64,000 nucleotides of DNA from the NCBI RefSeq assembly GCF_001427795.1, contig NZ_LMHJ01000004.1:186001-250000 (forward strand). The letters are read 5' to 3'. Below the pieces are notes generated by a model. The model was not told the DNA's origin. It worked only from the letters and a program-made list of their open reading frames with translations, and made no database searches. The stretch is from Nocardioides sp. Root682. Lineage in GTDB: Bacteria; Actinomycetota; Actinomycetes; Propionibacteriales; Nocardioidaceae. Of this stretch, positions 26,810 through 34,844 are shown in pieces. Position 1 is the stretch's first letter. Each line of letters begins with the position of its first letter. A program made the position numbers and the translations under genes.

Positions 26810-27640
26810 GTGAGCGACGCGTTCGTGCCCTGGCAGGGAGGCGAGTACGGCGCCCGCGGGCGCTGCGTCCTCGCGCCCAACCCCGGCATCATGACGCTCG
26901 ACGGCACCAACACCTGGGTGCTGCGCGAGCCCGGCGCCGACCGGTCGATCGTGGTCGACCCGGGTCCGTTGCACGACGACCACCTCGACGCGGTGGCTGC
27001 TGTCGCCGGGCAGGTCGAGGCCGTCGTGGTGACGCACCACCACCTCGACCACACCGAAGCAGCCCGCTCCTTCGCGGAGCGGATGGGCTGTGGCGTGCGG
27101 GGCCTGGATCCCGAGCAGTGCTGGCGTTCGGAGCCGATCGTCGACGGTGAGGTGCTGTCGGTCGGAGGCCTCGAGGTCGAGGTGCTGACCACGCCCGGCC
27201 ACACCAGCGACTCGGTGTCCCTGCTCATCGAGGCCGACGGCGCGCTGCTGACCGGCGACATGGTGCTCGGTCGCGGCACCACGGTGATCGTGCACCCCGA
27301 TGGCGACCTCGGCTCCTACTTCGACTCCATCGCGAGGATGCGCTCTCTCGTCACCGCCGGCCGGGCGCAGTCGCTGTGGCCGGCCCACGGCCCGGTGCTG
27401 CCGGACGCGGCCGCCGTGCTCGACCACTACGTGGTGCACCGTCGCGAGCGGCTCGCCCAGGTCGAGGGCGCCCTCTCCCGGCTGGGCCTCACCCCGGCGT
27501 CGTTGCCGCCCGATGTCGCCGAGGACCCCGACCTGCCCCGCAAGGTCGTCGAGGTCGTGTACGCCGACGTGGACGAGTCGTTGTGGGGTGCGGCCGAGTG
27601 GTCGGTGCGGGCACAGTTGGCGTACCTGGCGGGGCGTTAG
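26810..27640 (+). CDS. Metallo-beta-lactamase fold hydrolase (Rv3677c-like)
   Basis: This 276-residue hydrolase has the metal motif THHHLDHTEAA (~62-72), a later PGHTSDSVS His, TGDMVLG Asp and PAHGP His. The C-terminal helix region (HRRERLAQVEGAL) resembles LACTB2-type hydrolases, which cleave RNA or thioesters. GGAGG at 26795-26799 precedes the GTG start by ten bases. It is last in the operon; the stop overlaps the convergent MFS gene by four bases. M. tuberculosis has an MBL gene in the same position. Confidence 0.9.
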   Translation: MSDAFVPWQGGEYGARGRCVLAPNPGIMTLDGTNTWVLREPGADRSIVVDPGPLHDDHLDAVAAVAGQVEAVVVTHHHLDHTEAARSFAERMGCGVRGLDPEQCWRSEPIVDGEVLSVGGLEVEVLTTPGHTSDSVSLLIEADGALLTGDMVLGRGTTVIVHPDGDLGSYFDSIARMRSLVTAGRAQSLWPAHGPVLPDAAAVLDHYVVHRRERLAQVEGALSRLGLTPASLPPDVAEDPDLPRKVVEVVYADVDESLWGAAEWSVRAQLAYLAGR

Positions 27641-28941
27641 CCCAGCTGGTGCGGTGCCCGGCCGTACGCCTCGGGCTCCTCGGCCATGATCTTGGCGCGC
27701 GCCTTCACCCGGTAGCGCCAGATCTGCACGAGTCCGACGCCCCAGAGCAGGTACTGGCACGACATCGCGGCGCGGAACGCGTCGGGCGTGTAGTCCGTGC
27801 TCGACCCGGGGGTGCGCCAATCGAGGACGACACCGATGCCGACGACCAGCATCAGGCTGGCGAGGAAGCCGGCCTGGTTGATGATCCCGGTCGCGCTGGC
27901 CAGACGGGAGGGGGGATTCGAGGTGCGCCCGAGGTCGAAGCCGATCATCGAGGCCGGACCGCCGACGCCGACCACGATCACCAGCAGCACCAGCAGGGGG
28001 ACTGGCGCGTTGCCCGGCCAGGCCAGCACGACGCTCCACATGATCACGATCGCCACGACGATGCTGATCACGATGGTCGAGCGCTCCCACGGGTGGCGCG
28101 TGATGGCCCACGCCAGTATCGGCCCTGCCGTCATCACGGCGATGACCATCAGCGTCAGCAACAGGCCCGCGGCGTGGTCGGACAGGCCCTCGCCGCGGAC
28201 GAAGTAGGGATAGCCCCAGAGCAGGCCCAGTGTGGTCGCACTGAACTGGGTCGAGAAGTGCATCCAGAAGCCGAGTCGGGTGCCGGGCTCGGCCCACGAT
28301 GCGCCCAGTGACGCACGGATCTGTGGCCACGACAGGGCCGGACCGAACACGGACCGCGACGACGGGGCATCGTGCACGACCGCCACCAGGGCGACGACCA
28401 GGACGATGCCGAGCGATGCGGCGAGCAGGTAGGAGCGGGTCCAGCCCAGGTGCCCCAGCGCCCAGGTCATGGGAACGGCGGCGAGGATCGACCCGAGCTG
28501 TCCCAGCACGCCGGTCAGCTGGGTCATCAGCGGGATCCGGCGTGGAGCGAACCACGTGGTCACGAGGCGCAGCACGCAGATGAACGTCATCGCGTCGCCG
28601 ATGCCGACGAAGAGCCGGGCGAGCAGCGCCAGCGCGTAGGTGTCGGCGAAGGCGAATCCGGCCTGCGCAACGATCAGCACCACGGCGCCGGTCAGCAGCA
28701 CCCGGCGGGGGCCGAAGCGGTCGACCAGCAGGCCGACCGGGATCTGCATCGCGGCGTACACGAGCAGCTGCAGCATCGTGAAGGTCGCGAGCTGGGAGGC
28801 GCTGATGTCGAAGCGTTCGGTCGCTGCGAGCCCGGCGACGGCGAGCGAGGACCGGTGGAACACCGCCAGCAGGTAGACGAGCAGTGCGACGACCCAGATG
28901 GAGTACGCCCTCCGTGCGGTGGTCGCAGCGGAGAGGCTCAC
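27637..28941 (-). CDS. Major facilitator superfamily transporter
   Basis: This is a 12-helix secondary carrier of 434 residues. The motif GLLVDRFGPRRVLL (~71-84) between helices 2 and 3 is the MFS A-motif. There is a central cytosolic loop at ~190-215 and a short polar C terminus. The substrate cannot be read from sequence. The GTG start is six bases after a TAGCCT box. It is not part of the mycobacterial gene order here, so it is likely a lineage insertion. Confidence 0.9.
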   Translation of the reverse strand: MSLSAATTARRAYSIWVVALLVYLLAVFHRSSLAVAGLAATERFDISASQLATFTMLQLLVYAAMQIPVGLLVDRFGPRRVLLTGAVVLIVAQAGFAFADTYALALLARLFVGIGDAMTFICVLRLVTTWFAPRRIPLMTQLTGVLGQLGSILAAVPMTWALGHLGWTRSYLLAASLGIVLVVALVAVVHDAPSSRSVFGPALSWPQIRASLGASWAEPGTRLGFWMHFSTQFSATTLGLLWGYPYFVRGEGLSDHAAGLLLTLMVIAVMTAGPILAWAITRHPWERSTIVISIVVAIVIMWSVVLAWPGNAPVPLLVLLVIVVGVGGPASMIGFDLGRTSNPPSRLASATGIINQAGFLASLMLVVGIGVVLDWRTPGSSTDYTPDAFRAAMSCQYLLWGVGLVQIWRYRVKARAKIMAEEPEAYGRAPHQLG

Positions 28942-28947
28942 CCAGCA

Positions 28948-28953
28948 AGGCTA
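28948..28953 (-). promoter_or_regulatory. -10 box of the MFS gene
   Basis: TAGCCT on the minus strand lies six bases before the GTG start at 28941. Confidence 0.42.
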
Positions 28954-29026
28954 GCCGCGCCGCACCTCCGGTCAGGCGCCGGTGCCGATGACCTCCGAGG
29001 TCATGTCCCTGCCCCCGGCCGCTGGC

Positions 29027-29032
29027 TAGGTT
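29027..29032 (+). promoter_or_regulatory. -10 box of the XRE regulator
   Basis: TAGGTT lies seven bases before the GTG at 29040. Confidence 0.42.
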
Positions 29033-29039
29033 GGGCGAC

Positions 29040-29798
29040 GTGAATGCACCTGCAGGAGAGCTGATCCGCGGTTGGCGGCAGCGACGACACCTGTCCCAGC
29101 TCGAGCTCGCCAGCCGGGCCGACGTCTCGACCCGGCACCTCAGCTACATCGAGACCGGTCGCTCCCGTCCGACGAGCTCGATGGTGCTGCGCCTGTGCGA
29201 CTACCTGGAGGTCCCGTTGCGTGAGCAGAACGAGCTGTTGCTCGCCGCCGGCCATGCGCCTGCGCACCCCGAGCACCAGCTGACCGACCCGCCGATGGCC
29301 GAGGCGAATGCCGCACTGGAGGCGATCCTCGCCGCGCACCACCCCTACCCGGCCCTCGTCGTCGACCGCCGCTGGGAGCTCGTGAGCGCCAATGACGCGG
29401 CCTACTCGTTGATGGACGGCATCGACCCGGACCTGCTGGAGCCGCCCATCAACGTCATCCGGCTCTCGCTGCACCCGCGCGGCCTCGGCCCCCGTGTCGT
29501 GAACTTCGAGGAGTGGCGCGCGCACCTCGCCGAGCGCCTTCGCCACGAGTACGACGCCACGGGCGACCCGTTCATCGGGGAGCTCGCTGACGAGGTCACC
29601 GGCGACGGGGTCGAGTCGATCGACTCGTCCGCGCTCGTCGTACCCCTGCAGCTGCGGGTGGGTGAGGACACGGTGCTGTCGTTCATCTCCACCACGACGG
29701 TGTTCGGCACGCCGCGCGAGGTGACCCTGTCGGAGCTGGCGATCGAAGCGTTCTACCCGGCCGACGAGGCGACCCGGAAGATCCTCAACGGGTACTGA
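29040..29798 (+). CDS. XRE-family regulator with MmyB-like ligand domain
   Basis: This is a transcription factor of 252 residues. The N-terminal helix-turn-helix (LSQLELASRADVSTRHLSYIETGRS, ~18-42) binds DNA. The rest (~90-250) matches the MmyB-type PAS-like domain that binds fatty-acid or other small ligands. TTG 29031 would add three residues; GTG 29040 fits the promoter. It is divergent from the MFS gene, so it may control that carrier (inference from position). Its 3' end overlaps the convergent membrane gene by 14 bases. Confidence 0.88.
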   Translation: MNAPAGELIRGWRQRRHLSQLELASRADVSTRHLSYIETGRSRPTSSMVLRLCDYLEVPLREQNELLLAAGHAPAHPEHQLTDPPMAEANAALEAILAAHHPYPALVVDRRWELVSANDAAYSLMDGIDPDLLEPPINVIRLSLHPRGLGPRVVNFEEWRAHLAERLRHEYDATGDPFIGELADEVTGDGVESIDSSALVVPLQLRVGEDTVLSFISTTTVFGTPREVTLSELAIEAFYPADEATRKILNGY

Positions 29799-31167
29799 GC
29801 CGCCGGGCGATCAGGGCCACCCCACCGAGCAGCAGCACGCCGAGCAACGCCAGGCCGCCGACGGCGAGCTTGCGCTCGGTCGACCACGGCCAGTCGGGTT
29901 CCGGCCTGCTGACGGTCGGCCGGTCGGGGTCGATCAGATCACTCGCCAGGGTCAGGCCGAGCACGCCCACGTCGACGTCAATGATCTTGCGGGCGCCGAT
30001 CTCGTCCTTCGTCACGTCGGTCGTGATGATCTCGACCATCGGTGCCACACCGCCGTCGCCGTCGAGTGACTCCTGGTGGAGGAGCCGTGCTCCGTCGCCG
30101 AGGACACCGATCATCCGGGGTTGGGGAGCGAGGGTGTACGCGTCCTGGTCCTCGCCGTCGGGCAGCTCGCGCACCATCGCAACCTCGTCGCCGCCGGTGG
30201 AGTACAGGAGCGCGAACCAGCGGTCGCCCTCGGACCACAGCGTGGTGATCCGCTGGGTACTGCTCAGCACGATCCGCTCCTGCCCGGAATTCCGCCACCA
30301 CAGGTTGCCAGAGATGGCGCTCAGCCCGCCGTCGTTCGACACGGCGACCAGGAACGGCACGTCGCCGGCCGTTGTCTCCTGGTCAGTCTCGATCGTGGGC
30401 TCGGGCAGCTCGGCCCAGCTCGACCTGTCCTTGCCCGGCGCCACGGCCCCGACCAGGTAGTTGCGGGTGCTGAACGCCTCGTCCGTCCACTCGGTGATCC
30501 ACGTTCCGCCCCAGGCCAGCCAGCGGCCGTCGGGTGACCAGGACACCTGGTTCACCAAGAGCCTGCCCAGCTGGACGGAGGAGCTGTCGTGCTCCACCCT
30601 GACGGCCCGCACCTCGCCGGTCTCGAGGTCGGCGATGCGGATGCCACTGACGTCGAGGGTCCTCTCCCGGTTCTCCTGCTCCATGGGGTGTTGGTCCACC
30701 CACCCCCAGGCCAGCTGGGTGCCGTCGGGAGACAGTGCGACCGGAGGATGGTCCAGGGTGATCGGCGACGTGTCGGGTCCGGCGAGCAGCCCGTCCAGGT
30801 CGAGCAGGTGGTACTCGCCGGTCATCGCGCTGACCACCACCGGGATGCCGGTCTCGGTCACGAAGGCCGCCGCACCCACGCCGATCTTCAGGTCGGTCTC
30901 GACGTCGTCGACGTACAGGGGCACCGCGTGGATGTGCGAGGGCACGCCCGGTGCAGGCTTGCCTGCGACCGGAGTCCGATCGGGTTGGAGGGTCGGTGCC
31001 ACCAGGGTGACGAGCAGCGCGACACACGCCACGGCCCCGCCCGCGGCGAGGATCCTCGCCCGGGCAGTCGCGCGACGGCCACGGGCGTAGAGATCGCTCG
31101 GGGGGTGCACCTGCGGTGCGCCCTCGGCGATCCGCTCGAGCTCCGCGCGGAGGCGCTCGCCGGTCAC
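29785..31167 (-). CDS. Membrane protein downstream of ECF sigma factor (possible anti-sigma)
   Basis: This 460-residue protein has a ~58-residue cytosolic N terminus, a transmembrane helix (~59-82), a large extracytoplasmic domain with WD40-like tetrads (ALSPDGTQLAWGW, SWSPDGRWLAWGG) and a second transmembrane helix near the C terminus. Position after a sigma-E-family gene suggests it senses the envelope and restrains the sigma factor, but no classical zinc anti-sigma motif (HxxxCxxC) is visible. The GTG at 31167 overlaps the stop of a 24-codon ORF that in turn overlaps the sigma stop. Confidence 0.72.
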   Translation of the reverse strand: MTGERLRAELERIAEGAPQVHPPSDLYARGRRATARARILAAGGAVACVALLVTLVAPTLQPDRTPVAGKPAPGVPSHIHAVPLYVDDVETDLKIGVGAAAFVTETGIPVVVSAMTGEYHLLDLDGLLAGPDTSPITLDHPPVALSPDGTQLAWGWVDQHPMEQENRERTLDVSGIRIADLETGEVRAVRVEHDSSSVQLGRLLVNQVSWSPDGRWLAWGGTWITEWTDEAFSTRNYLVGAVAPGKDRSSWAELPEPTIETDQETTAGDVPFLVAVSNDGGLSAISGNLWWRNSGQERIVLSSTQRITTLWSEGDRWFALLYSTGGDEVAMVRELPDGEDQDAYTLAPQPRMIGVLGDGARLLHQESLDGDGGVAPMVEIITTDVTKDEIGARKIIDVDVGVLGLTLASDLIDPDRPTVSRPEPDWPWSTERKLAVGGLALLGVLLLGGVALIARRLSTR

Positions 31168-31238
31168 CGGGGTCCCCGATCGATTGTTCGTCGGAGGAGC
31201 GAAGCGGGGGAGACGAAGAATCGAGTGGGGTGGTTCAT
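31164..31238 (-). CDS. Possible 24-residue coupling micro-ORF
   Basis: The ATG at 31238 shares ATGA with the sigma-factor stop. The TGA at 31166-31164 shares GTGA with the downstream membrane gene. The peptide is basic and aromatic at the start (MNHPTRFFVSP) with no known motif. It may pass ribosomes from the sigma gene to its partner; it may also be chance. Confidence 0.4.
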   Translation of the reverse strand: MNHPTRFFVSPASLLRRTIDRGPR

Positions 31239-31744
31239 GACGACACCCCCTCGAGCAGTTCCTCGAGGTGGGGAGCGCGGGTGCGGAGTCGGGCCAGCGC
31301 TTCACGGGCCGTCGACTTCACGGTGCCGGAGCCGATGCCGAGGGCCGCGCCGGTCTCCACCTCGGTCAGGTCCTCGAAGTACCGCAGCACCAGGACGGAG
31401 CGCTGCCGCACCGTGAGCTGCGCGAGCGCGGCTTCCAGGCTCAGCCGCAGGTCACCATCGGGCTGGCGTGCGGGGCCAGCCTTGTCGTCGTACGACGGGG
31501 TGAGGGTCTCCTGCAGCTTGCGCCGCCGCCACCACGAGATGTTCTGCGTGTAGAGGATGCGCCGCACGTAGGGCTCCGGGTCACCGTGGATCCGGTGCCA
31601 GGCGCGGGCGGTCTTGAAGAGCGCTGTCTGCACGAGGTCCTCCGCAAGGTGGGCGTCCCCCGTGAGGAGGTACGCGGTGCGGGTCAGGGCCGGCGTGCGG
31701 GCATGGACGAACTCTTCGAATGCGTCCCGTGGTGCGTGTGGCAT
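31235..31744 (-). CDS. SigE-family ECF RNA polymerase sigma factor
   Basis: This is an alternative sigma factor of 169 residues. Region 2 (~8-75, EFVHARTPALTRTAYLLTGDAHLAEDLVQTALFKTARAW) binds core polymerase and the -10. Region 4 (~108-160, LTVRQRSVLVLRYFEDLTEVETGAALGIGSGTVKST) holds the -35 helix-turn-helix. This form is common in Nocardioides and Streptomyces as the sigma-70 SigE family, often next to a membrane partner. It is probably autoregulated with the downstream gene. Confidence 0.92.
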   Translation of the reverse strand: MPHAPRDAFEEFVHARTPALTRTAYLLTGDAHLAEDLVQTALFKTARAWHRIHGDPEPYVRRILYTQNISWWRRRKLQETLTPSYDDKAGPARQPDGDLRLSLEAALAQLTVRQRSVLVLRYFEDLTEVETGAALGIGSGTVKSTAREALARLRTRAPHLEELLEGVSS

Positions 31745-31830
31745 GCGGCTGACCCCCTTTCACCCGTACCTACGCGCAGGACGGGTGGTCCGGGGGTGAA
31801 CCGTGCAGAAAAACCTTGGTGCTGATCAGC

Positions 31831-32508
31831 TCAGCGGGCGCGGCGACCCATGCGCTCGACGTCGAGGATGACGACCGAGCGGGGCTCCAGGCGCAGCCAG
31901 CCGCGCGAGGCGAAGTCGGCGAGCGCCTTGTTGACCGTCTCGCGGGAAGCACCGACCAGCTGGGCCAGCTCTTCCTGGGTGAGGTCGTGGTGCACGTGGA
32001 CGCCGTCGTCGGCGGTGCGGCCGAAGCGGTCGGCCAGGTCGAGCAGCGCCTTGGCGACCCGGCCGGGGACGTCGGAGAACACCAGGTCGGCGACGACGTC
32101 GTTGGCCTTGCGCAGGCGTCCGGCGAGCTGGGTGAGCAGGCCGCGGGCGACGACCGGGCGACCCTCGAGCCAGCGCAGCAGGTCGTCGTGGGACAGCGAG
32201 GCGAAGTCGGCGTCGGTGACTGCGGTGACCGTGGCCGAGCGCGGGCCGGGGTCGAAGAGCGACAGCTCGCCGAACATCTGGCCGGGGCCCATGATCGCGA
32301 GCAGGTTCTCGCGGCCGTCCGAGGACGTGCGGCCCAGCTTCACCTTGCCCTCGAGCACGACGTACAGCTTGTCGCCGGTGTCGCCCTCGTGGAACAGCAC
32401 CTCGCCGCGGCGCAGCCGCGTGGTCGCCAGCGACGTGCGCAGGGCGGCCATGGCTTCGTCGTCGAGCGCGCTGAACAGTGGCGCCTGACGGAGTACGTCG
32501 TTGTCCAC
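31831..32508 (-). CDS. crp: Crp/Fnr-family global regulator (Crp)
   Basis: This cAMP receptor protein has 225 residues. The cyclic-nucleotide domain (~15-115) has the phosphate-binding cassette FGELSLFDPGPRSATVTA, followed by a long dimer helix and a winged HTH (LTQEELAQLVGASRETVNKALADF). It closely follows M. tuberculosis Rv3676, with nth divergent as there. The GTG at 32508 is chosen because GGAGG lies just upstream; the in-frame ATG at 32586 would add 26 unrelated residues. The usual binding site is TGTGA-N6-TCACA; a related site lies upstream. Confidence 0.95.
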   Translation of the reverse strand: MDNDVLRQAPLFSALDDEAMAALRTSLATTRLRRGEVLFHEGDTGDKLYVVLEGKVKLGRTSSDGRENLLAIMGPGQMFGELSLFDPGPRSATVTAVTDADFASLSHDDLLRWLEGRPVVARGLLTQLAGRLRKANDVVADLVFSDVPGRVAKALLDLADRFGRTADDGVHVHHDLTQEELAQLVGASRETVNKALADFASRGWLRLEPRSVVILDVERMGRRAR

Positions 32509-32584
32509 GCTTCCTCCAAAGTCACTGCGCGTCGCGGGTCCGCCCCCCAGGGACGGAATAGACCCACCGACACGCTCGATCCGC

Positions 32585-32609
32585 ATCCTAGCCAGTGGTC
32601 GAACTCACA
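32585..32609. promoter_or_regulatory. crp upstream region: TAGGAT box and CRP-like half-site
   Basis: TAGGAT reads leftwards at 32590-32585 as a possible crp -10. Next to it AGTGG-N6-TCACA (32594-32609) matches eight of ten bases of the CRP consensus, which would fit autoregulation. Confidence 0.35.
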
Positions 32610-32670
32610 CCTAGTCGCCGGGCGGCGGTTTCGACGCGCTGTCGCGGCCGGTGCTGTCGGCGGGCGCCCG

Positions 32671-32676
32671 TACGCT
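32671..32676 (+). promoter_or_regulatory. -10 box of nth
   Basis: TACGCT lies six bases before the GTG start of nth. Confidence 0.42.
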
Positions 32677-32682
32677 GGGCCC

Positions 32683-33411
32683 GTGCGGGAGAACAAGCGG
32701 GCGATTGCGGTCGAGGAAGAAACTCCCACCCAGCGGGTCCGGCGGGCCCGCAAGATCGACCGGGTGCTCGCCGCGACCTATCCCGACGCGAAGGCCGAGC
32801 TCGACTTCGACAACGCCTTCGAGTGCCTCGTCGTGACCGTGCTGTCCGCCCAGACGACCGACAAACGGGTCAACCTGGTGCGGCCCACGTTGTTCGCCGC
32901 CTACCCCGATCCCGCGTCGATGGCCGCCGCCGATCGTGACCACCTCGAGCAGATCGTCGGCCCCCTCGGCTTCTTCCGGGCCAAGACCGAGTCCCTGCTC
33001 AAGCTCAGCGCCGCCCTCATGGAGCGGTACGACGGCCAGGTGCCCGGGCGGCTGGAGGACCTCGTGACGCTGCCCGGTGTGGGCCGCAAGACCGCCAACG
33101 TCGTGCTCGGCAACGCGTTCGACGTCCCGGGCATCACGGTCGACACGCACTTCGGCCGGCTCTCGCGGCGCCTCGGCTTCACCGAGGAGACCGACCCCGT
33201 GAAGGTGGAGCACGCGGTCGGTGCACTGTTCGAGAAGCGCGACTGGACGATGCTGTCGCACCACCTGATCTGGCACGGCCGCCGCTGCTGCCACGCGAAG
33301 AAGCCCGCGTGCGGAGCCTGCCCGGTGGCGCGCTGGTGCCCGTCGTACGGCGAAGGTCCGACGGACCCGGGTGAGGCCGACAAGCTGCTGCGCACCGAGG
33401 GTCCGAATTGA
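32683..33411 (+). CDS. nth: Endonuclease III
   Basis: This is a base-excision repair glycosylase/AP lyase for oxidised pyrimidines, 242 residues. The helix-hairpin-helix LPGVGRKTANVVL carries the catalytic Lys, VDTHFGRLS the catalytic Asp, and CCHAKKPACGACPVARWC the 4Fe-4S cluster (C-x6-C-x2-C-x5-C). The GTG at 32683 fits family length. It starts a tightly packed operon with the thioredoxin-like lipoprotein (TTGA overlap), NUDIX and marP. Confidence 0.96.
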   Translation: MRENKRAIAVEEETPTQRVRRARKIDRVLAATYPDAKAELDFDNAFECLVVTVLSAQTTDKRVNLVRPTLFAAYPDPASMAAADRDHLEQIVGPLGFFRAKTESLLKLSAALMERYDGQVPGRLEDLVTLPGVGRKTANVVLGNAFDVPGITVDTHFGRLSRRLGFTEETDPVKVEHAVGALFEKRDWTMLSHHLIWHGRRCCHAKKPACGACPVARWCPSYGEGPTDPGEADKLLRTEGPN

Positions 33412-34052
33412 GGCGGGCTCCTGCTGCTCTGGTCGCACTGGTCGCCGCCGGCGTGCTGCTCACCGGCTGCGACAGCGTCGCACCGGCTCTCGCGTGCAAG
33501 GTCGACGTCGACTCGCCCGACCTGGTCAAGGACCGGGAGGCCGCCGGCATCTCCGACTGCGTCACCGAGTTCGACGACGCCGCGCCGGCCTCCGACCTCC
33601 CCGACCTCGACCTGGACTGCCTCGGCGGCACGACCTCTCGGTCGCTGGCTGAGGTCCGTGGACCGGCGCTGATCAACTTCTGGGCGTCCAACTGCGGCCC
33701 GTGCCGCAAGGAGCTCCCGGTGCTCCAGGAGTTCCACGAGAAGTACGGCGACCAGGTGAGCGTGCTCGGCGTCGACTACCTCGAGACCTACCCCGGCGCG
33801 GCGATCGACCTCGCGCGGCAGAGCGGGGTCACCTACCCGTCGCTGGCGGACGCGTGCGGCGACCTCCAGGAGACCGACCTGGTGATCCAGGGTCTGCCAC
33901 AGTTCGTGTTCGTGGCCGCCGACGGTTCGACCCAGCAGTCCGCGGGGGGCATCGACTCGGTCGCCGAGCTGGTGGCCCTGGTCCAGCAGCACCTCGGGAT
34001 CGACGTGACCCCCCGGACGCCCGACGACACAGCGCAGGAAGGGGCCCGATGA
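33408..34052 (+). CDS. TlpA/ResA-like thioredoxin-fold lipoprotein
   Basis: This exported thiol-disulfide oxidoreductase has 214 residues. The lipobox LLTGC (Cys ~21) anchors it outside the membrane. The thioredoxin fold has WASNCGPCRKELPVLQEF, so the active site is CGPC, with cis-Pro in GLPQF. The TTG start overlaps the nth stop. Extra cysteines near residues 30 and 51 could form a structural disulfide. It resembles M. tuberculosis Rv3673c in the same order. It may reduce cytochrome or wall-enzyme disulfides (inference). Confidence 0.9.
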   Translation: MRRAPAALVALVAAGVLLTGCDSVAPALACKVDVDSPDLVKDREAAGISDCVTEFDDAAPASDLPDLDLDCLGGTTSRSLAEVRGPALINFWASNCGPCRKELPVLQEFHEKYGDQVSVLGVDYLETYPGAAIDLARQSGVTYPSLADACGDLQETDLVIQGLPQFVFVAADGSTQQSAGGIDSVAELVALVQQHLGIDVTPRTPDDTAQEGAR

Positions 34053-34840
34053 CCACCCCGATGCCGGACGACGTGCGGGCCCGGATGGTCGACCACGTCC
34101 CCGACGAGATCCCCGAGGACCTGCCCGACTGGCTGCGGCCGTTGGCCGAGGGGGCGCGCAGCATCGAGGGCATCGAGCTCACCCAGTTCCTCCCGCCTGC
34201 CGGGGGCAACCCGCGCCGCGGGGCGGTGCTGATGCTGTTCGGCGAAGGTGACGCCGGCGGCGACGTACTCCTCACCGAACGCGCCCACCACATGCGTTCC
34301 CACCCCGGTCAGGTCTCGTTCCCGGGCGGGACGATCGACCCGGGCGAGACGGCCGTCGAGGCCGCCCTGCGCGAGACGTGGGAGGAGATCGGTGTCGATC
34401 CCGGCAGTGTCGAGATCTTCGGCGCGCTCCCCGAGCTGTGGCTGCCGCCCTCCAATTTCGCGGTGACCCCGATCCTCGGCTGGTGGCGCGACCCCGGCCC
34501 GGTCCGGGTCGCCTCGCCCGACGAGGTCCACGAGATCCACCGGGTCGGCCTGCGTGAGCTGGTCGATCCCGAGCACCGGATCAGCGTGCGGCACCCCGGC
34601 GGCTGGAACGGCCCGGGCTTCCTGATCGGCGACGACAAGGACGTCATCCTGTGGGGCTTCACGGGCGGGATCCTGACCCGGTTCTTCTCGTTCCTCGGTT
34701 GGCTCCCACCAGTGGAGGACCCGCCGGTGCATGATCTTCCGGAGTACATGCTCGCCGAGTACGTCCGCCGGACGTCCGCGACGGGCGACGACGACCGGAC
34801 GGGTGACGACGGCATGGACCTCCTCGAGCCGGACGAGTGA
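34049..34840 (+). CDS. NUDIX hydrolase, CoA-pyrophosphatase-like
   Basis: This 263-residue protein has a complete NUDIX box, GGTIDPGETAVEAALRETWE with EIGV next (~91-114). VLLTERAHHMRSHPGQVSFPGG is the CoA-type UPF0035 signature seen in CoA diphosphatases. ATGA overlap with the thioredoxin-like gene, and four bases to marP, place it in the nth-marP operon. The M. tuberculosis counterpart in this order is Rv3672c. It is likely to cleave CoA or its derivatives to phosphopantetheine and 3',5'-ADP. Confidence 0.92.
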   Translation: MTTPMPDDVRARMVDHVPDEIPEDLPDWLRPLAEGARSIEGIELTQFLPPAGGNPRRGAVLMLFGEGDAGGDVLLTERAHHMRSHPGQVSFPGGTIDPGETAVEAALRETWEEIGVDPGSVEIFGALPELWLPPSNFAVTPILGWWRDPGPVRVASPDEVHEIHRVGLRELVDPEHRISVRHPGGWNGPGFLIGDDKDVILWGFTGGILTRFFSFLGWLPPVEDPPVHDLPEYMLAEYVRRTSATGDDDRTGDDGMDLLEPDE

Positions 34841-34844
34841 GCGC

